DNA from: an uncultured Ureaplasma sp.
GTDB lineage: Bacteria > Bacillota_I > Bacilli_A > Mycoplasmatales > Mycoplasmoidaceae
NCBI GenBank assembly: GCA_902782585.1
Contig: CACZNK010000037.1
Coordinates: forward strand, 1-27,383
Direction of reading: 5' to 3'
Length of the DNA: 27,383 bases
Made by a program: the position numbers and the translations under genes. A model generated the notes under the pieces. That model saw only the letters and a list, made by a program, of their open reading frames with translations. It made no database searches and was not told the DNA's origin. Position 1 is the stretch's first letter, and every line of letters begins with the position of its first letter. Positions 1-9,954 of the stretch are shown in pieces.

Positions 1-218
1 AAAATAGTAAAAGTCTTATAAAAACATATAAAATATTTTCAGTAATCATTATTGTAACAATTGCAATAGTTGCCATATTATTTGTGTTATATGCAAACAA
101 ATGTAAAGTTAAAAAAGAGGATCCTTTCAGGGAAGTAGATGAACTTTTTGAAAATGCGGAGAAACTTGACGAAGAATTTGATGTTGGTTCAGATGAAGAA
201 ATTACTTTCGAGGAGTAA
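1..218 (+). CDS. C-terminal end of a membrane protein (partial)
   Basis: The frame is open from the left edge and ends at TAA 216-218, so only about 71 residues are visible. They comprise a hydrophobic segment of roughly 20 residues (IIIVTIAIVAILFVLY region), a short basic stretch (NKCKVKK), and then a strongly acidic tail ending in DEEITFEE. This fits a protein anchored by one C-terminal transmembrane helix with a short cytoplasmic tail, by the positive-inside rule, so the bulk of the protein would lie outside the cell. I do not recognise the family. The last codons and the stop lie inside the left arm of an 18-bp inverted repeat. The start and function are outside the window. Confidence 0.7.
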   Translation, partial: NSKSLIKTYKIFSVIIIVTIAIVAILFVLYANKCKVKKEDPFREVDELFENAEKLDEEFDVGSDEEITFEE

Positions 219-284
219 TGTTGCAAAAAAAGTTGGTTTTTTGAAATTTTGTTAAATTTTGCTCACTTTTTGCAACATTACTCC
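212..284. repeat. 18-bp perfect inverted repeat over a gene end
   Basis: Positions 212-229 are the exact reverse complement of 267-284, with a 37-nt AT-rich loop between them. The left arm contains the final codons and the stop of the membrane-protein gene. A smaller A-run/T-run hairpin (224-243) is nested at the base of the loop. It could fold in RNA as a transcript end or 3' stabiliser. It lacks the short loop and trailing T-run of a classical intrinsic terminator, so the role is inferred only. Confidence 0.6.
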
Positions 285-454
285 TTATAGGTGAGTTAAT
301 TCCACCATCAAGAATATTGTTCATACTTTTTACATTACTATTTTTAAGAAAATTAAACAAAGTTTTTATTTAGAATTAATTTACCCAAATTAAATGTCAT
401 TGATTTTAACTTTGCATAGGTAAATCAGATTTCATTAGTTTCAGGATTAAAACT

Positions 455-472
455 TTTTGAGACTTTACTCTA
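455..472. repeat. Intergenic 18-nt motif, copy A
   Basis: The sequence ttttgagactttactcta is identical to 27242-27259 and matches 16 of 18 positions at 22111-22128. All three copies sit at or beside gaps between transcription units and in the same orientation. Function is unknown. Confidence 0.55.
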
Positions 473-572
473 TTTTCTTACTAATTTATTTTATAAACTA
501 CTTAATTTGTGTGTTTCTTAGAAAAGAGTATTTAATCATTTACTTATGGTAAAGTATATATTATTATTTTTT

Positions 573-578
573 TATAAT
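573..578 (+). promoter_or_regulatory. Putative -10 box for the gpmI operon
   Basis: A perfect TATAAT lies 37 nt before the gpmI start. No clear -35 box is visible, which is common in mollicutes. The box follows an intergenic gap and precedes five closely packed genes, which supports a promoter. Confidence 0.5.
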
Positions 579-615
579 CTAAATTAAAATTCATGGTAAA
601 ATATTTATTACAAAT

Positions 616-2133
616 ATGCAAAATAAGAGAGTTCTATTAGCAATATTGGATGGGTTTGGTTATTCGCCTAAAAATAATGGTAATGCTATTTGTTTGGCAA
701 AAACACCAAATATTGACCAATTATTAGATGAATTTCCTTGTGAACTTGTTAGCGCTTCAGGTGAATCTGTAGGTTTACCAATTGGTCAAATGGGTAATAG
801 TGAAGTTGGGCATATGAATATGGGTGCTGGAAGAATTGTTTACACAGGATTAGGTTTAATTGATAATGCAATTAAAACGCATCAATATTGATCAAATAAA
901 GCATTTTTACAAGCATTTGATTATGTAAGAAAACATAATTCTAAACTTCATATCATGGGTCTTGTATCTCATGGAGGTGTTCATTCAAGCTATAATCATA
1001 TTGTTGAATTAATTAAGTTATCTGCTATCAATAATATTCATCCAATTATGCACATTTTTAGTGATGGAAGAGATGTTGATCCACATTCATTTGCTAATGA
1101 TTTAAAAGATTTTGGTAAAGTTTGTGAACAAAATAAAGTAAAAATAGCTACAATTTCAGGAAGATTTTATGCTATGGATCGTGATAAGAGATGAGATCGT
1201 GTTGAATTAGCATATGAAAATATTTTAGGTAAAAGTAAAAATACTTTTAGTAATTTATTTCAATATGTTAATGATTCATATGCTAAAGGTACAAGTGATG
1301 AGTTTATTCTCCCTGCTATAAATTCTAATTACGCAATTGATGATATTTCTTTAAATGATAATGATGCTGTAATCTTTATTAATTTCCGTGCAGATAGAGC
1401 AAGAGAATTAACACACTGTATTTGTTGCTCATCATATTATGATTTTTTACCAGAGCATAGAATAAATAATATTTTTATGGTAACAATGACAAAATATGAA
1501 GGTATGAATGAATCAGCAGTTGCATTTAATCAAGTTGATTTAAAAAATACTATAGGTGAAGTTATAGCTAATCATAACTTATCACAATTACGAATTGCGG
1601 AAACTGAAAAATATGCTCATGTTACATTTTTCTTTGATGGTGGTAAAGAGGTTAATTATAAGAATGAAGAGAAAATTCTAATTCCTTCCCCTAAAGTACA
1701 AACATATGATTTAAAACCAGAAATGTCTGCTAATGAAATTACTGATAATTTATTACCAACAATCGGAAAATATGATTTAACAATATTAAATTTTGCTAAC
1801 CCAGATATGGTTGGACATACTGGTAATTTACTTGCAACTATTAAAGCTATTGAAACTGTTGATACTATGATTGGAAAAATCTATTCCGAGTGTAAAAATA
1901 AAAATGTGACTTTATTTATAATTGGTGATCATGGTAATGCTGAATGTATGTTAGATGATGATAATAACATTGTAACTAAACATACAACAAACCCAGTATG
2001 ATTTATTATTACTGATAAGAATATAAAGATTTCTAAAGATGGTAAATTAGGTAATATTGCTCCAACAATTCTTGAATATATGGGTATTGATATTCCTAAA
2101 GAAATGGATCAACCATCACTAATCAAGAAATAA
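616..2133 (+). CDS. gpmI: 2,3-bisphosphoglycerate-independent phosphoglycerate mutase
   Basis: Converts 3-phosphoglycerate to 2-phosphoglycerate in cytoplasmic glycolysis, using two Mn ions and a phosphoserine intermediate. The product is 505 residues, normal for iPGM. Three internal TGA codons (889-891, 1192-1194, 1999-2001) are read as Trp. Visible motifs are LDGFG with metal ligand Asp12, GQMGNSEVGHMNMG with the nucleophile Ser62, a lid-domain SHGGVHS and SGRFYAMDRD, and late metal-binding motifs NPDMVGHTG, GDHGNAE and TKHTTNPV. Every key residue I can place is intact. The ATG at 616 gives an N-terminus of typical length and has no Shine-Dalgarno site. It is the first gene of a compact run: the methyltransferase gene starts 6 nt after its stop. 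Confidence 0.97.
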
Positions 2134-2138
2134 AATGT

Positions 2139-2918
2139 ATGCAAAATATTATACTTTCAACAAGTAATCAAATTACTAAGTTAGTTAATAAATTGTTTAA
2201 TGATAAGAAATATCGTGATAAGACTAATTTATTTGTGTGTCAGAGCAAAAAAGTTATAAGTTCTTTAATTTCATTAAATTTCAAGCTTAATAAAATTATT
2301 ATTAAACAAAATTCTAAGTATTATGATAAATTTAAAAATTTTACTAATGCTATTATTGTTAATAATCATGTCTATGATTATATGTCACATCAAGAAAATG
2401 GTGATGGTTTAATAGCAATTTTCAGTCAAAAAAATTGAAATAAATCATTAGATATAAATAGCGACACAATTATTTTTGATAATATTCAAAATCCAAATAA
2501 TTTAGGTGCAATATTGAGAATTTGTGCAGCATTTAATATTAATAATCTTATCTTGACTAATAATTCTGTTGATCAATATAACTATAAAGTTATTCAATCA
2601 TCAATGGGTTATGGACTAGATACAAATATTATTATTACAAATAATTTAGCTAAGTCTATTAAAGAACTTCAAAATAAAAATTATATGGTTTATGCTACCG
2701 GTTTTAGTAAAAATGCTATTAATTTAAATACATTAACTAAAAAACCAAAACCTAAAAAAATCGCCATTTTGTTTGGTAATGAAGGTTTAGGATTAAAACA
2801 AAATCAAATGGAACTATGTAACCAAACAATTTTTATTCCCATTAATAAAAAAGTTAATTCATTAAATTTATCTACAGCTACAGCAATTGTTGCTTATTTT
2901 ATTAAAATATGAAAATAA
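2139..2918 (+). CDS. SpoU/TrmH-family RNA 2'-O-methyltransferase
   Basis: Predicted to transfer a methyl group from S-adenosylmethionine to a ribose 2'-hydroxyl in rRNA or tRNA. The 259-residue product has an N-terminal L30e-like substrate-binding region (about residues 1-90), then a SPOUT knot domain. The three family motifs are present: NPNNLGAILR, LFGNEGLGL and the Ser-rich SLNLSTATAI near the C-terminus. Size and layout fit the RlmB/TrmH type, but the target nucleotide cannot be told from sequence. TGA at 2436-2438 is Trp. Under code 4 the apparent TGA stop at 2910-2912 is also Trp, so the protein runs two residues further to TAA 2916-2918 and overlaps the next gene by 10 nt, suggesting translational coupling. 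Confidence 0.9.
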
Positions 2919-3853
2919 TTAAGGTTAAACATAATGATGAAAATATTAGATTAGATAATTTTTTATCTAAAACATTCAAATGTTTAAAAAAATCAGAAAT
3001 TTATAAGTCAATAAGAAACAATAAAGTTAAAGTTAATGATAAAAAGGTTAAATTTGATTACCGTGTTAAACTTGGTGATGAAATTAAACTTTATATTAGT
3101 GATGAATTATTAATTAACAATAAGCAACAATATAATATTAATCAAAAGCAAGAATTTTCAATTGTTTATGAGGATTCAAATATTATGATTGTTTATAAAC
3201 CTAAAGGATTATTAGTTCATGCAGATTCAACAAATAATAACACTTTAATTAAACAAGTAATTAGTTATCTAATAAAATCAAAACAATATGATCCAAATAA
3301 TGAAAATTGTTTTGTACCAAGTTTGGTCAATCGATTAGATCGTAATACTGGAGGAATTGTTTTAATTGCGAAAAACCATAGAACTCTAGATTTATTAAAT
3401 GAAAAAACAAAAAACCATGAGATTAACAAGTATTATATTGCTAAGGTTTATGGGATTATTGATCCTAAACAAGCAACTCTAGTTGCTTATTTAACAAAAA
3501 ATAGTGCTAAAAATCTTGTGACTATTACTAAAAAACCAATTAATGATAATTCTAAAAAGATTGTTACAGAATATAGAATGTTAAGTCATGACAATAAAAT
3601 TAGCACTATTGAAATCAATTTATTAACTGGTAGAACACACCAAATACGAGCACATTTTAACTATATTGGATATCCATTAGTTGGTGAAACTAAATATACT
3701 AATAATACTATTGTCAAAACTAATAAATCTAAACATCAGGCATTATGTGCTTATAAAATCATTTTTAAATTTAAAAATAAAAACCATCATTTAGGATATT
3801 TAAATAATAAAACTTTTGTTTTAGATGATAAATTAATTAACATTAACTTATAA
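2909..3853 (+). CDS. RluC/RluD-family 23S rRNA pseudouridine synthase
   Basis: Isomerises specific uridines in structured RNA, most likely 23S rRNA, to pseudouridine. The 314-residue product begins with an S4 RNA-binding domain (about residues 1-65), followed by the RluA-type catalytic domain. The catalytic motif is NRLDRNTGG, with the nucleophilic Asp in RLD. The usual first His of HRLD is Asn here. A second conserved motif, LLTGRTHQIRAH, is intact. No in-frame TGA occurs. The ATG overlaps the end of the methyltransferase gene, so the two RNA-modification proteins are probably co-translated. The exact target (RluC or RluD type) cannot be decided. Confidence 0.92.
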   Translation: MKIIKVKHNDENIRLDNFLSKTFKCLKKSEIYKSIRNNKVKVNDKKVKFDYRVKLGDEIKLYISDELLINNKQQYNINQKQEFSIVYEDSNIMIVYKPKGLLVHADSTNNNTLIKQVISYLIKSKQYDPNNENCFVPSLVNRLDRNTGGIVLIAKNHRTLDLLNEKTKNHEINKYYIAKVYGIIDPKQATLVAYLTKNSAKNLVTITKKPINDNSKKIVTEYRMLSHDNKISTIEINLLTGRTHQIRAHFNYIGYPLVGETKYTNNTIVKTNKSKHQALCAYKIIFKFKNKNHHLGYLNNKTFVLDDKLININL

Positions 3854-3862
3854 TTATGTTAT

Positions 3863-4507
3863 ATGTGTAAAAAACCTGTTGTTTTAATTTGTGTATCTGG
3901 CGGAAGTGGTAGTGGTAAAACAACTGTTGCTGAAGAAATTAAGAAAATTTGTCCAAAGAAAATTAAACTTTTGCATTTAAGTTTAGATCGTTTTTATAAA
4001 AGTAGTTTAAACAACTTGAATATTAATGATTTACATAGCAATGTAAATTTTGACCACCCTAAATCATTTGATTGAGTTTTGATTAAAAAAGTTATTAAAG
4101 ATTTAATAAATCGGAAACCTATTAAAGTACCATACTATGACTATAAAAAATCAAAACGTTTAAATAAATTTGAAACATTTAAAAATTATGATGTTATTAT
4201 TTTTGAAGGTATTTTAACTTTGTATAATGATGAAATTAATAAGTTGGCAAAAATCAAAATTTTTGTTGATACCCCATCTGATGAGAGATTTATAAGAAGA
4301 TTTTTAAGAGATACAAATGAGAGAGGAAGAAATATTAATAATATTATTGAACAATGGAGAACAATTGTTCGGCCAATGTACAATTTGTTCGTTTCTTCTC
4401 AAAAGGCAAATGCAGATATTGTAATTCCTTGATATAAATTTAATACAAGGGCAATAAGGGTATTAAATGCAACAATTCATGAATTATTAAAACCATTAAA
4501 AAGATAA
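3863..4507 (+). CDS. udk: Uridine kinase
   Basis: Phosphorylates uridine or cytidine to the monophosphate using a nucleoside triphosphate, in pyrimidine salvage. The 214-residue product is of normal size. It starts with the P-loop GGSGSGKTT (from about residue 13), then SLDRFYK with the catalytic Asp region, FDHPKSFDW, the PYYDY substrate motif, IFEGIL, and the lid RFLRDTNERGR. TGA codons at 4073-4075 and 4430-4432 are Trp; the first falls in the conserved FDHP-x-xFDW segment, supporting code 4. The gene starts 10 nt after the pseudouridine synthase stop and ends 8 nt before the permease gene. Dependence on salvage is usual for mollicutes. Confidence 0.94.
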
Positions 4508-4515
4508 ATTATTAA

Positions 4516-6465
4516 ATGTTTGTTTATTTTCGATATTTAGCTAAAGTAATATTTTCAAAAATACCATTATGATTAATAACAATTGTTGGTTATGTATTTG
4601 CTCTTACATTTTTAATTATTGTTCCTGCACTAACTAAAACATCACCAATTTTAATGTGAAATTTTGATGTAATTAATATTCAAACAATGTTTATAACTGT
4701 TGAAGCAATTAAAAGTGCCTTATTAATTGGTTATGCATTTAAAAGCGATGTTGAAGATGGTTCAGAATTAATAATATATTCTAAACCTTTAAAAAGGATT
4801 AAGATTTTATTACCAAAATTACTATGGATAATTTTAGCTAATCTTTTATTTGATATTGGATATGTATTAATTGGATTATCTACTATGGCATTTGGTAAAT
4901 ATAATGCTATATCTAATCCTTCTGGTATGCAATATGATAAAGTATTATCACTTGTTGGATCATTAATTATTGGCCCTTTTATTGTTGGTCTAATTTTTTC
5001 AAGCTTATCAATGTTTATTGGTAATTTTGGTAACAAATTAAAAATTCTCATTAGTGTTTCTATAGTCGCTATTGTTTTATCTATTTATGATGTTATTGGT
5101 TCTGTTGTTATGTCAAGTAAATCTAAAACTATTACTTCCAAACATGATGGAACTATTAATTCATTTACAATAAGAACTAATGATTTAAAATCTAACAATT
5201 TTTCTTATTACAATACACAACCAGCTGTTGATTTGTATGATATTGATAAAGCAAATCTTGATAAAGGGAATTATATTTATCAAATATTGAATATTAATTA
5301 CCAATTATCTAACTTTTATAGATTATTTAATTTGGATGATGTCAAAACAACACTTGAAGTATCTACATATGGTGAGTATCCAAAATTTAAATCATTTATT
5401 AGAAGTAAAGAAGATAATTTACTTAAATATTTAGAAAATGTGTATAACACATCAAATCAAAATTCATACCCATTTATTATGCCAATATCAACAGATATTT
5501 ATTATGAGAAAAAACTAAAAGACAAATACAATTCATTAGGATTTTTATTTTTAGGACTAAATAGTAGCATTGCATCATGATTGAGATATCTTGGTGCTGG
5601 ACCACATGATATATGATTATCAAATATTACAAAACTATTTGATTTAATGCCTTCAACATATATATCGGATATAAATTTATTAAGTATTAAAGGTAATATT
5701 GTTGAATTTGATACAAATGTATATAACAATATAACACAGAAAGTTTTAACCGATGAGAAATTTACTGAAATTTTTAATGTTAATGATCAAATTAATCAAA
5801 CATATTCACAAAATGCCCAAAAAGAATTTGATCTTTTGTGTTATCAATTTATCGTTGACAACAAAGACAAATATGGTTTTATACTTGGTAATTTAATTAA
5901 CATTAATTTATCAATTGCTAAGATTCAATATAGTATGTTAAAACAATTTTGTATGATTTATTGAACTCAAATTATTCAACAATTAATTAGTGATTCTGAA
6001 TTAAACATTAATAAATATTTAACCAATGAAGATAATAAATTCCAAAACAGTTTTAAAGAAGAAGTAGATATATGAAATCCATATATAGATTCTGAAAAAA
6101 ATAAAATTCAAATAAGTGTAGATAAATTTACTAGATGTTTTTTAGCGTATTCCGGTATAGGACAAATTGATTCTAGTTGAAAAGGTTGAGTTGAAAGAAG
6201 ATTTGCATGCAGTTGTTATGGAATTGATGAATCAGGTAATCCATTATTTGAAAATGATTCAGAAAATAAGAAAAATTATTTTTTTATGTTTCCATGCCAA
6301 TATGTTACTGTATACAATCAACAAGGATATGATATTTCAAAAGTATATTGATACCAAACATCTGAATTTTATACTCATACAAGTACAAGCATTTTTTGAT
6401 GTATAGCAAGTTTTATCTTTTTTGTTGGATCAATGATTACTTATTTAAGAAATGATATTAGCTAA
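4516..6465 (+). CDS. ABC-2-like multi-pass membrane protein (putative permease)
   Basis: A 649-residue membrane protein with about five hydrophobic helices in the first 220 residues, a large hydrophilic region (roughly 220-615), and one more helix near the C-terminus (SIFWCIASFIFFVGSMITYL). This 5+1 pattern with a big extracytoplasmic loop is seen in ABC-2-type export permeases. A cytoplasmic segment DGSELIIYSKPLKR between helices 2 and 3 resembles the coupling segment of such permeases. Several TGA codons (for example 5578-5580, 5962-5964) are Trp. No ATPase partner is adjacent, so substrate and direction are unknown. It is the last gene of the gpmI run, and its stop codon overlaps the stop of convergent miaB. 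Confidence 0.65.
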
Positions 6466-7901
6466 TTAATTTGTTTACCAATTAATGAAAAACGATTGCA
6501 AGAAGTAATTTTTACTTTTATAATATCACCTATTTTTGCATGACCAGTAAAATTAACTACTTTTAATTGTGGTGAATAACCACTTAATTTTAAATCATTA
6601 GTTTTACTAATACCATCAACCAAAACATCAAGAGTTTTATTTAAATATTTGTTATTATTTAATTTAGCATATTTACGAACTAATTCATTTAATTTTGCTA
6701 AACGTTTTTGTTTAATATCTAAACTAATTTTATCATTTATTTTTGCAGCTGGAGTACCAACTCTTTTTGAATATATAAAAGTAAAAGCATTGTCAAATTT
6801 TACTTTTTTATAAAATTTAATTGTATTATCAAATTGTTTATTAGTTTCATTAGGGAAACCAACAATAATATCTGTTGTAATTGCACAATTTTTAATATTT
6901 TTGCGTATATATTGAATAATTTTGAAGTAATCTTCAATTTTCATTGCACGATTCATTTTTTTTAATGTATTTTGATCACCTGATTGGATTGGTAAATGAA
7001 TAGCTGGCATAATATTATGATATTTTTTCATTACATCAATAATAGATAAATCAAAATTTCATGGATTACTTGTAGTAAATCTAATACGTGGGATTTTTAA
7101 TTTAGCCACATCAATTAATAAATCTTTAAAATGATACTTTTTAGTTTTAAAATCAATTCCATAAGCATTTACATTTTGACCAATTAGTGTAACTTCTTTA
7201 CACCCATTCTTTTTTAATTGTTTAATTTCATTAATGATATCTTCTTTATTTCGACTAATTTGTTGACCTCGAGTATAGGGAACAATACAATATGTGCAAA
7301 AATTATCACAACCATCCATGATAGATACAAATGCTTTAAATTTATTATCAAGTTGTTTTGGTATTAGTTTATAGTAATTATCATTTTTGTGTTTAATACT
7401 TATAACTTTGACTTTATTTTTGTATATTTCATATACAAATCTTGGTAATTCATCAATATTATGAACACCAAAAGCTAGATCAACTTTTTCATCATTTTTA
7501 ATTTTATTAATAGTATTTTCTAATTGTGACATACAACCAGAAATAGCTAACTTAAAATTTGGATTTATTTCGCGTAATTTGGTTAAAAAACCAATTTCAC
7601 CATAAACTTTATTTTCAGCATTTTGTCTAATGGCACAAGTATTTAGGATAACAAAATCAGCTTTTTCTATATTTTTAGATTGTTTGAAGCCTAAATTAAG
7701 CAAAATTTTAGTCATTATTTGTGAATCAATAACATTGGCTTGACAACCATATGTTTTTATATAAAAATATAATTTTTTGTAAATAGGAAGCTTATATTTC
7801 TTATTAATTTTAAAGTATATTTTCTTGATTTTTTCAGTATTTATATCCCTTTTAGCCTGAGATTTTAAGTCAGGTTCATTGTATATTTTTATATTTTTCA
7901 T
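6462..7901 (-). CDS. miaB: tRNA-2-methylthio-N6-dimethylallyladenosine synthase
   Basis: Radical-SAM methylthiotransferase that adds the 2-methylthio group to i6A at position 37 of tRNAs. The 479-residue product has the three UPF0004-domain cysteines (YGCQAN, NTCAIR, SGCMSQ) for one 4Fe-4S cluster. The radical-SAM motif MDGCDNFCTYC (CxxxCxxC) follows for the second, with PYTRG, the catalytic core to about residue 400, and a C-terminal TRAM RNA-binding domain. TGA near 7059-7061 is Trp. It is slightly longer than many MiaB proteins because of a basic N-terminal stretch of about 40 residues. The -10 box ends only 10 nt before the ATG, so the message may be nearly leaderless. The gene stands alone on this strand. 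Confidence 0.94.
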
Positions 7902-7911
7902 TAGTATAAAT

Positions 7912-7921
7912 ATTATATAAT
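7912..7921. promoter_or_regulatory. Shared divergent -10 palindrome (miaB / lipoprotein-pst)
   Basis: The 10-nt palindrome ATTATATAAT offers TATAAT on both strands: 7916-7921 on + facing the lipoprotein gene (ATG 20 nt downstream) and 7917-7912 on - facing miaB (ATG 10 nt downstream). Only 40 nt separate the two genes, so the promoters must overlap. This is inferred from sequence and position. Confidence 0.55.
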
Positions 7922-7941
7922 GTAGACAATGAGCTTAATTT

Positions 7942-8748
7942 ATGAAAAGGTTTCATAAACTTCAATTATTACTTTGTTCAGCAATTTCAATTGCACCAGT
8001 TGTTATGTCTACTTCATGTACTCCATCTTATAGAGATAGTATACATGAAGTTAAATTTAATAAAAATGATGAAAACCCAGTAAGCAAAAGTTTAGGTGAG
8101 TGTTCAACTCTTAAAAAATCTTTACAAGATTTGATATGTGGAACAAAGAAATTTCATTCAGGAAATTATATGTTAATTTTTGGTTCTGAATGTAGTCAAA
8201 GTTCTAATAAGTTTTTTTCTGGTGAACCACTTGTAAAGAAAACACATGATGATTATTTTAGACCTGATGCATTTGTAAATTCTATTTTTTATAATTCCAT
8301 CAAAAAACCACAATTTTATAATGCAAGTGTTGATTTTGGTTTAGTTTTATATATTGATATTGAATCTGAAAAAACAGCAAATAAAGATTTATTACGACCA
8401 AATTCTGCAACTTATCGTAAATTTGATGAAAAATGATCTGGTGATGATGTTAAAGAAGCTGAAGACCGTGAAATTAATACTAAGAAAAAGGAGGTAATTG
8501 TTGAAGGTGAATATAAAAGAAAGGATAAATCAGCAGTTACAATGCGTAAACTATTAGATTATTTAACTAAAATGTTTACGCCTGAAGTATTTTCATGTAA
8601 AAGTAGCGAAGATTTACCATACTGTTTAGTTTGAAAAGATGGAATTCCTAGTAAAGATAATTCTAAAAAGATTTCTGGTGATAATTCATTATCAATTGAA
8701 GAATATTTTGATAATGTTCTAAATTTTTGAATTGAAAAAGAACACTAA
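7942..8748 (+). CDS. Putative lipoprotein next to the phosphate transporter
   Basis: A 268-residue secreted lipoprotein. It has a basic start (MKRFHK), a hydrophobic signal segment (residues 7-22), and a lipobox-like STSC with the lipidated Cys at residue 26, after which the chain is hydrophilic. TGA codons at 8434-8436, 8632-8634 and 8728-8730 are Trp. I recognise no enzymatic or phosphate-binding motif. It lies 40 nt upstream of pstS on the same strand, behind its own divergent promoter, and may be co-transcribed with the pst genes. A surface accessory role in phosphate capture is possible but rests on position alone. Confidence 0.75.
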
Positions 8749-8788
8749 ATTATCTAATAAAAATATGTACGTAATTAAATAACAACAT

Positions 8789-9952
8789 ATGAACAAGTGA
8801 ATCAAAAAATCTTTATATGTTTTGTTTGCTTTAGTTTTAGTTGGGTTTATTTGTATCTTTGCAACCCCTTTAAATCATGTAAAAACAATTTCATGTGTTG
8901 GTTCAAGTGGTGTAAAACCATTTGTTGAAGAATATGTTAAAAATAATTTAGACCACAAAAAAATTGACGTTAATGTTGATGCTGGTGGTTCAGGTTTTGG
9001 TATAAACCAAGTTGCTAATAATTATACCAATATTGGAACAGTAAGTAAGAATCCTTTTAATACAGTTAAAGAATCATATAAGTCAAAATGAATTGAAAAT
9101 AAGATAAAAACTATAACCATTGGTTGAGAAGGAATTTGTATTGTTTATATTCCACCAAAAGGAATAAGTAATGATTTAAACTTGAATTCTATTTTAAATT
9201 TAACTCAAGATAACATAACAGATTTATATCGTACATTTTCTGGTTACAAAGATGGGTTAAGTGATGTCAAACCGCATTTATCATTATTTTTAGATGTTAA
9301 TGCTAATTTATCATTATTACCTAATGATATTCAATTATTTAAAAATCAAGCAATAACTCCATATACACGTAGTGGTGGAAGTTTAACTAGTGGTACTGCT
9401 GCTAGTTTTTTTGAATGTTGCCATTTTGATAAATATTTAGATGGATTAAGTGATCGTCAGATTGAGGCATTTAAAAACGGCAATTATGGGAATGATTTTA
9501 AATTATATGATACTGATGAAGCTAATTCACGAGCATGATCAGTTTTTAATAGTAATAAAATTCCAGGTTCAATGATTTATTTATCAGCTAGTTTTGTGCA
9601 ACAGAACTATAACTTAATCAAATCAAATAAATATGGTATTTTGTCATATAACAACATTAAATTTGATGTTAATAAAATTGCTAATGGTTATAATTTTTTC
9701 CGTCCACTTAATTTATTATTAAGTATTGATAATTCAACTGAAATTAAAAAGTTAATTGATGATATTTTATCATATTCATTAGATGTAGGGTTTTTAAATC
9801 TTGGTGCTCAAAAAATTAATAAAGAACAATATAAATCAATGTGTAAAAATACAAATGAAAATTCAACATTTTGAGTTAGTGACCAAGAATTATTAACAAT
9901 TCGTAATGATAGTTGAGATGATGATGGAACTATTTTTGGAGCAATTGAATAA
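8789..9952 (+). CDS. pstS: Phosphate-binding protein of the Pst ABC transporter
   Basis: Captures phosphate outside the membrane and delivers it to the Pst permease. The 387-residue product has an N-terminal membrane anchor (residues 8-26). The first strand and phosphate-binding loop TISCVGSSGVKPF and the AGGSGFGINQ segment follow, and later TRSGGSLTSGT, which matches the PstS loop that clamps phosphate. The Cys at residue 36 lies within the first strand of the fold, not in a good lipobox, so I read the protein as anchored by an uncleaved helix. TGA codons (for example 9089-9091 and 9536-9538) are Trp. The start ATG at 8789 precedes an MNKWIKK basic tip. The permease gene starts 3 nt after its stop. 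Confidence 0.9.
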
Positions 9953-9954
9953 TA

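Larger units (their letters stand above)
285..615. other. 331-nt intergenic region without a gene
   Basis: This AT-rich stretch lies between the membrane-protein gene end and gpmI. I see no conserved coding frame, tRNA or riboswitch in it. It holds one copy of an 18-nt motif that recurs at 27242-27259 (copy at 455-472) and the gpmI -10 box near its right end. Confidence 0.5.

Noticed and set aside
2910..2912. TGA overlapping ATG as an ATGA stop-start junction between the methyltransferase and pseudouridine synthase genes.
   Set aside because: TGA is Trp here; the real stop is TAA at 2916-2918, giving a 10-nt overlap.
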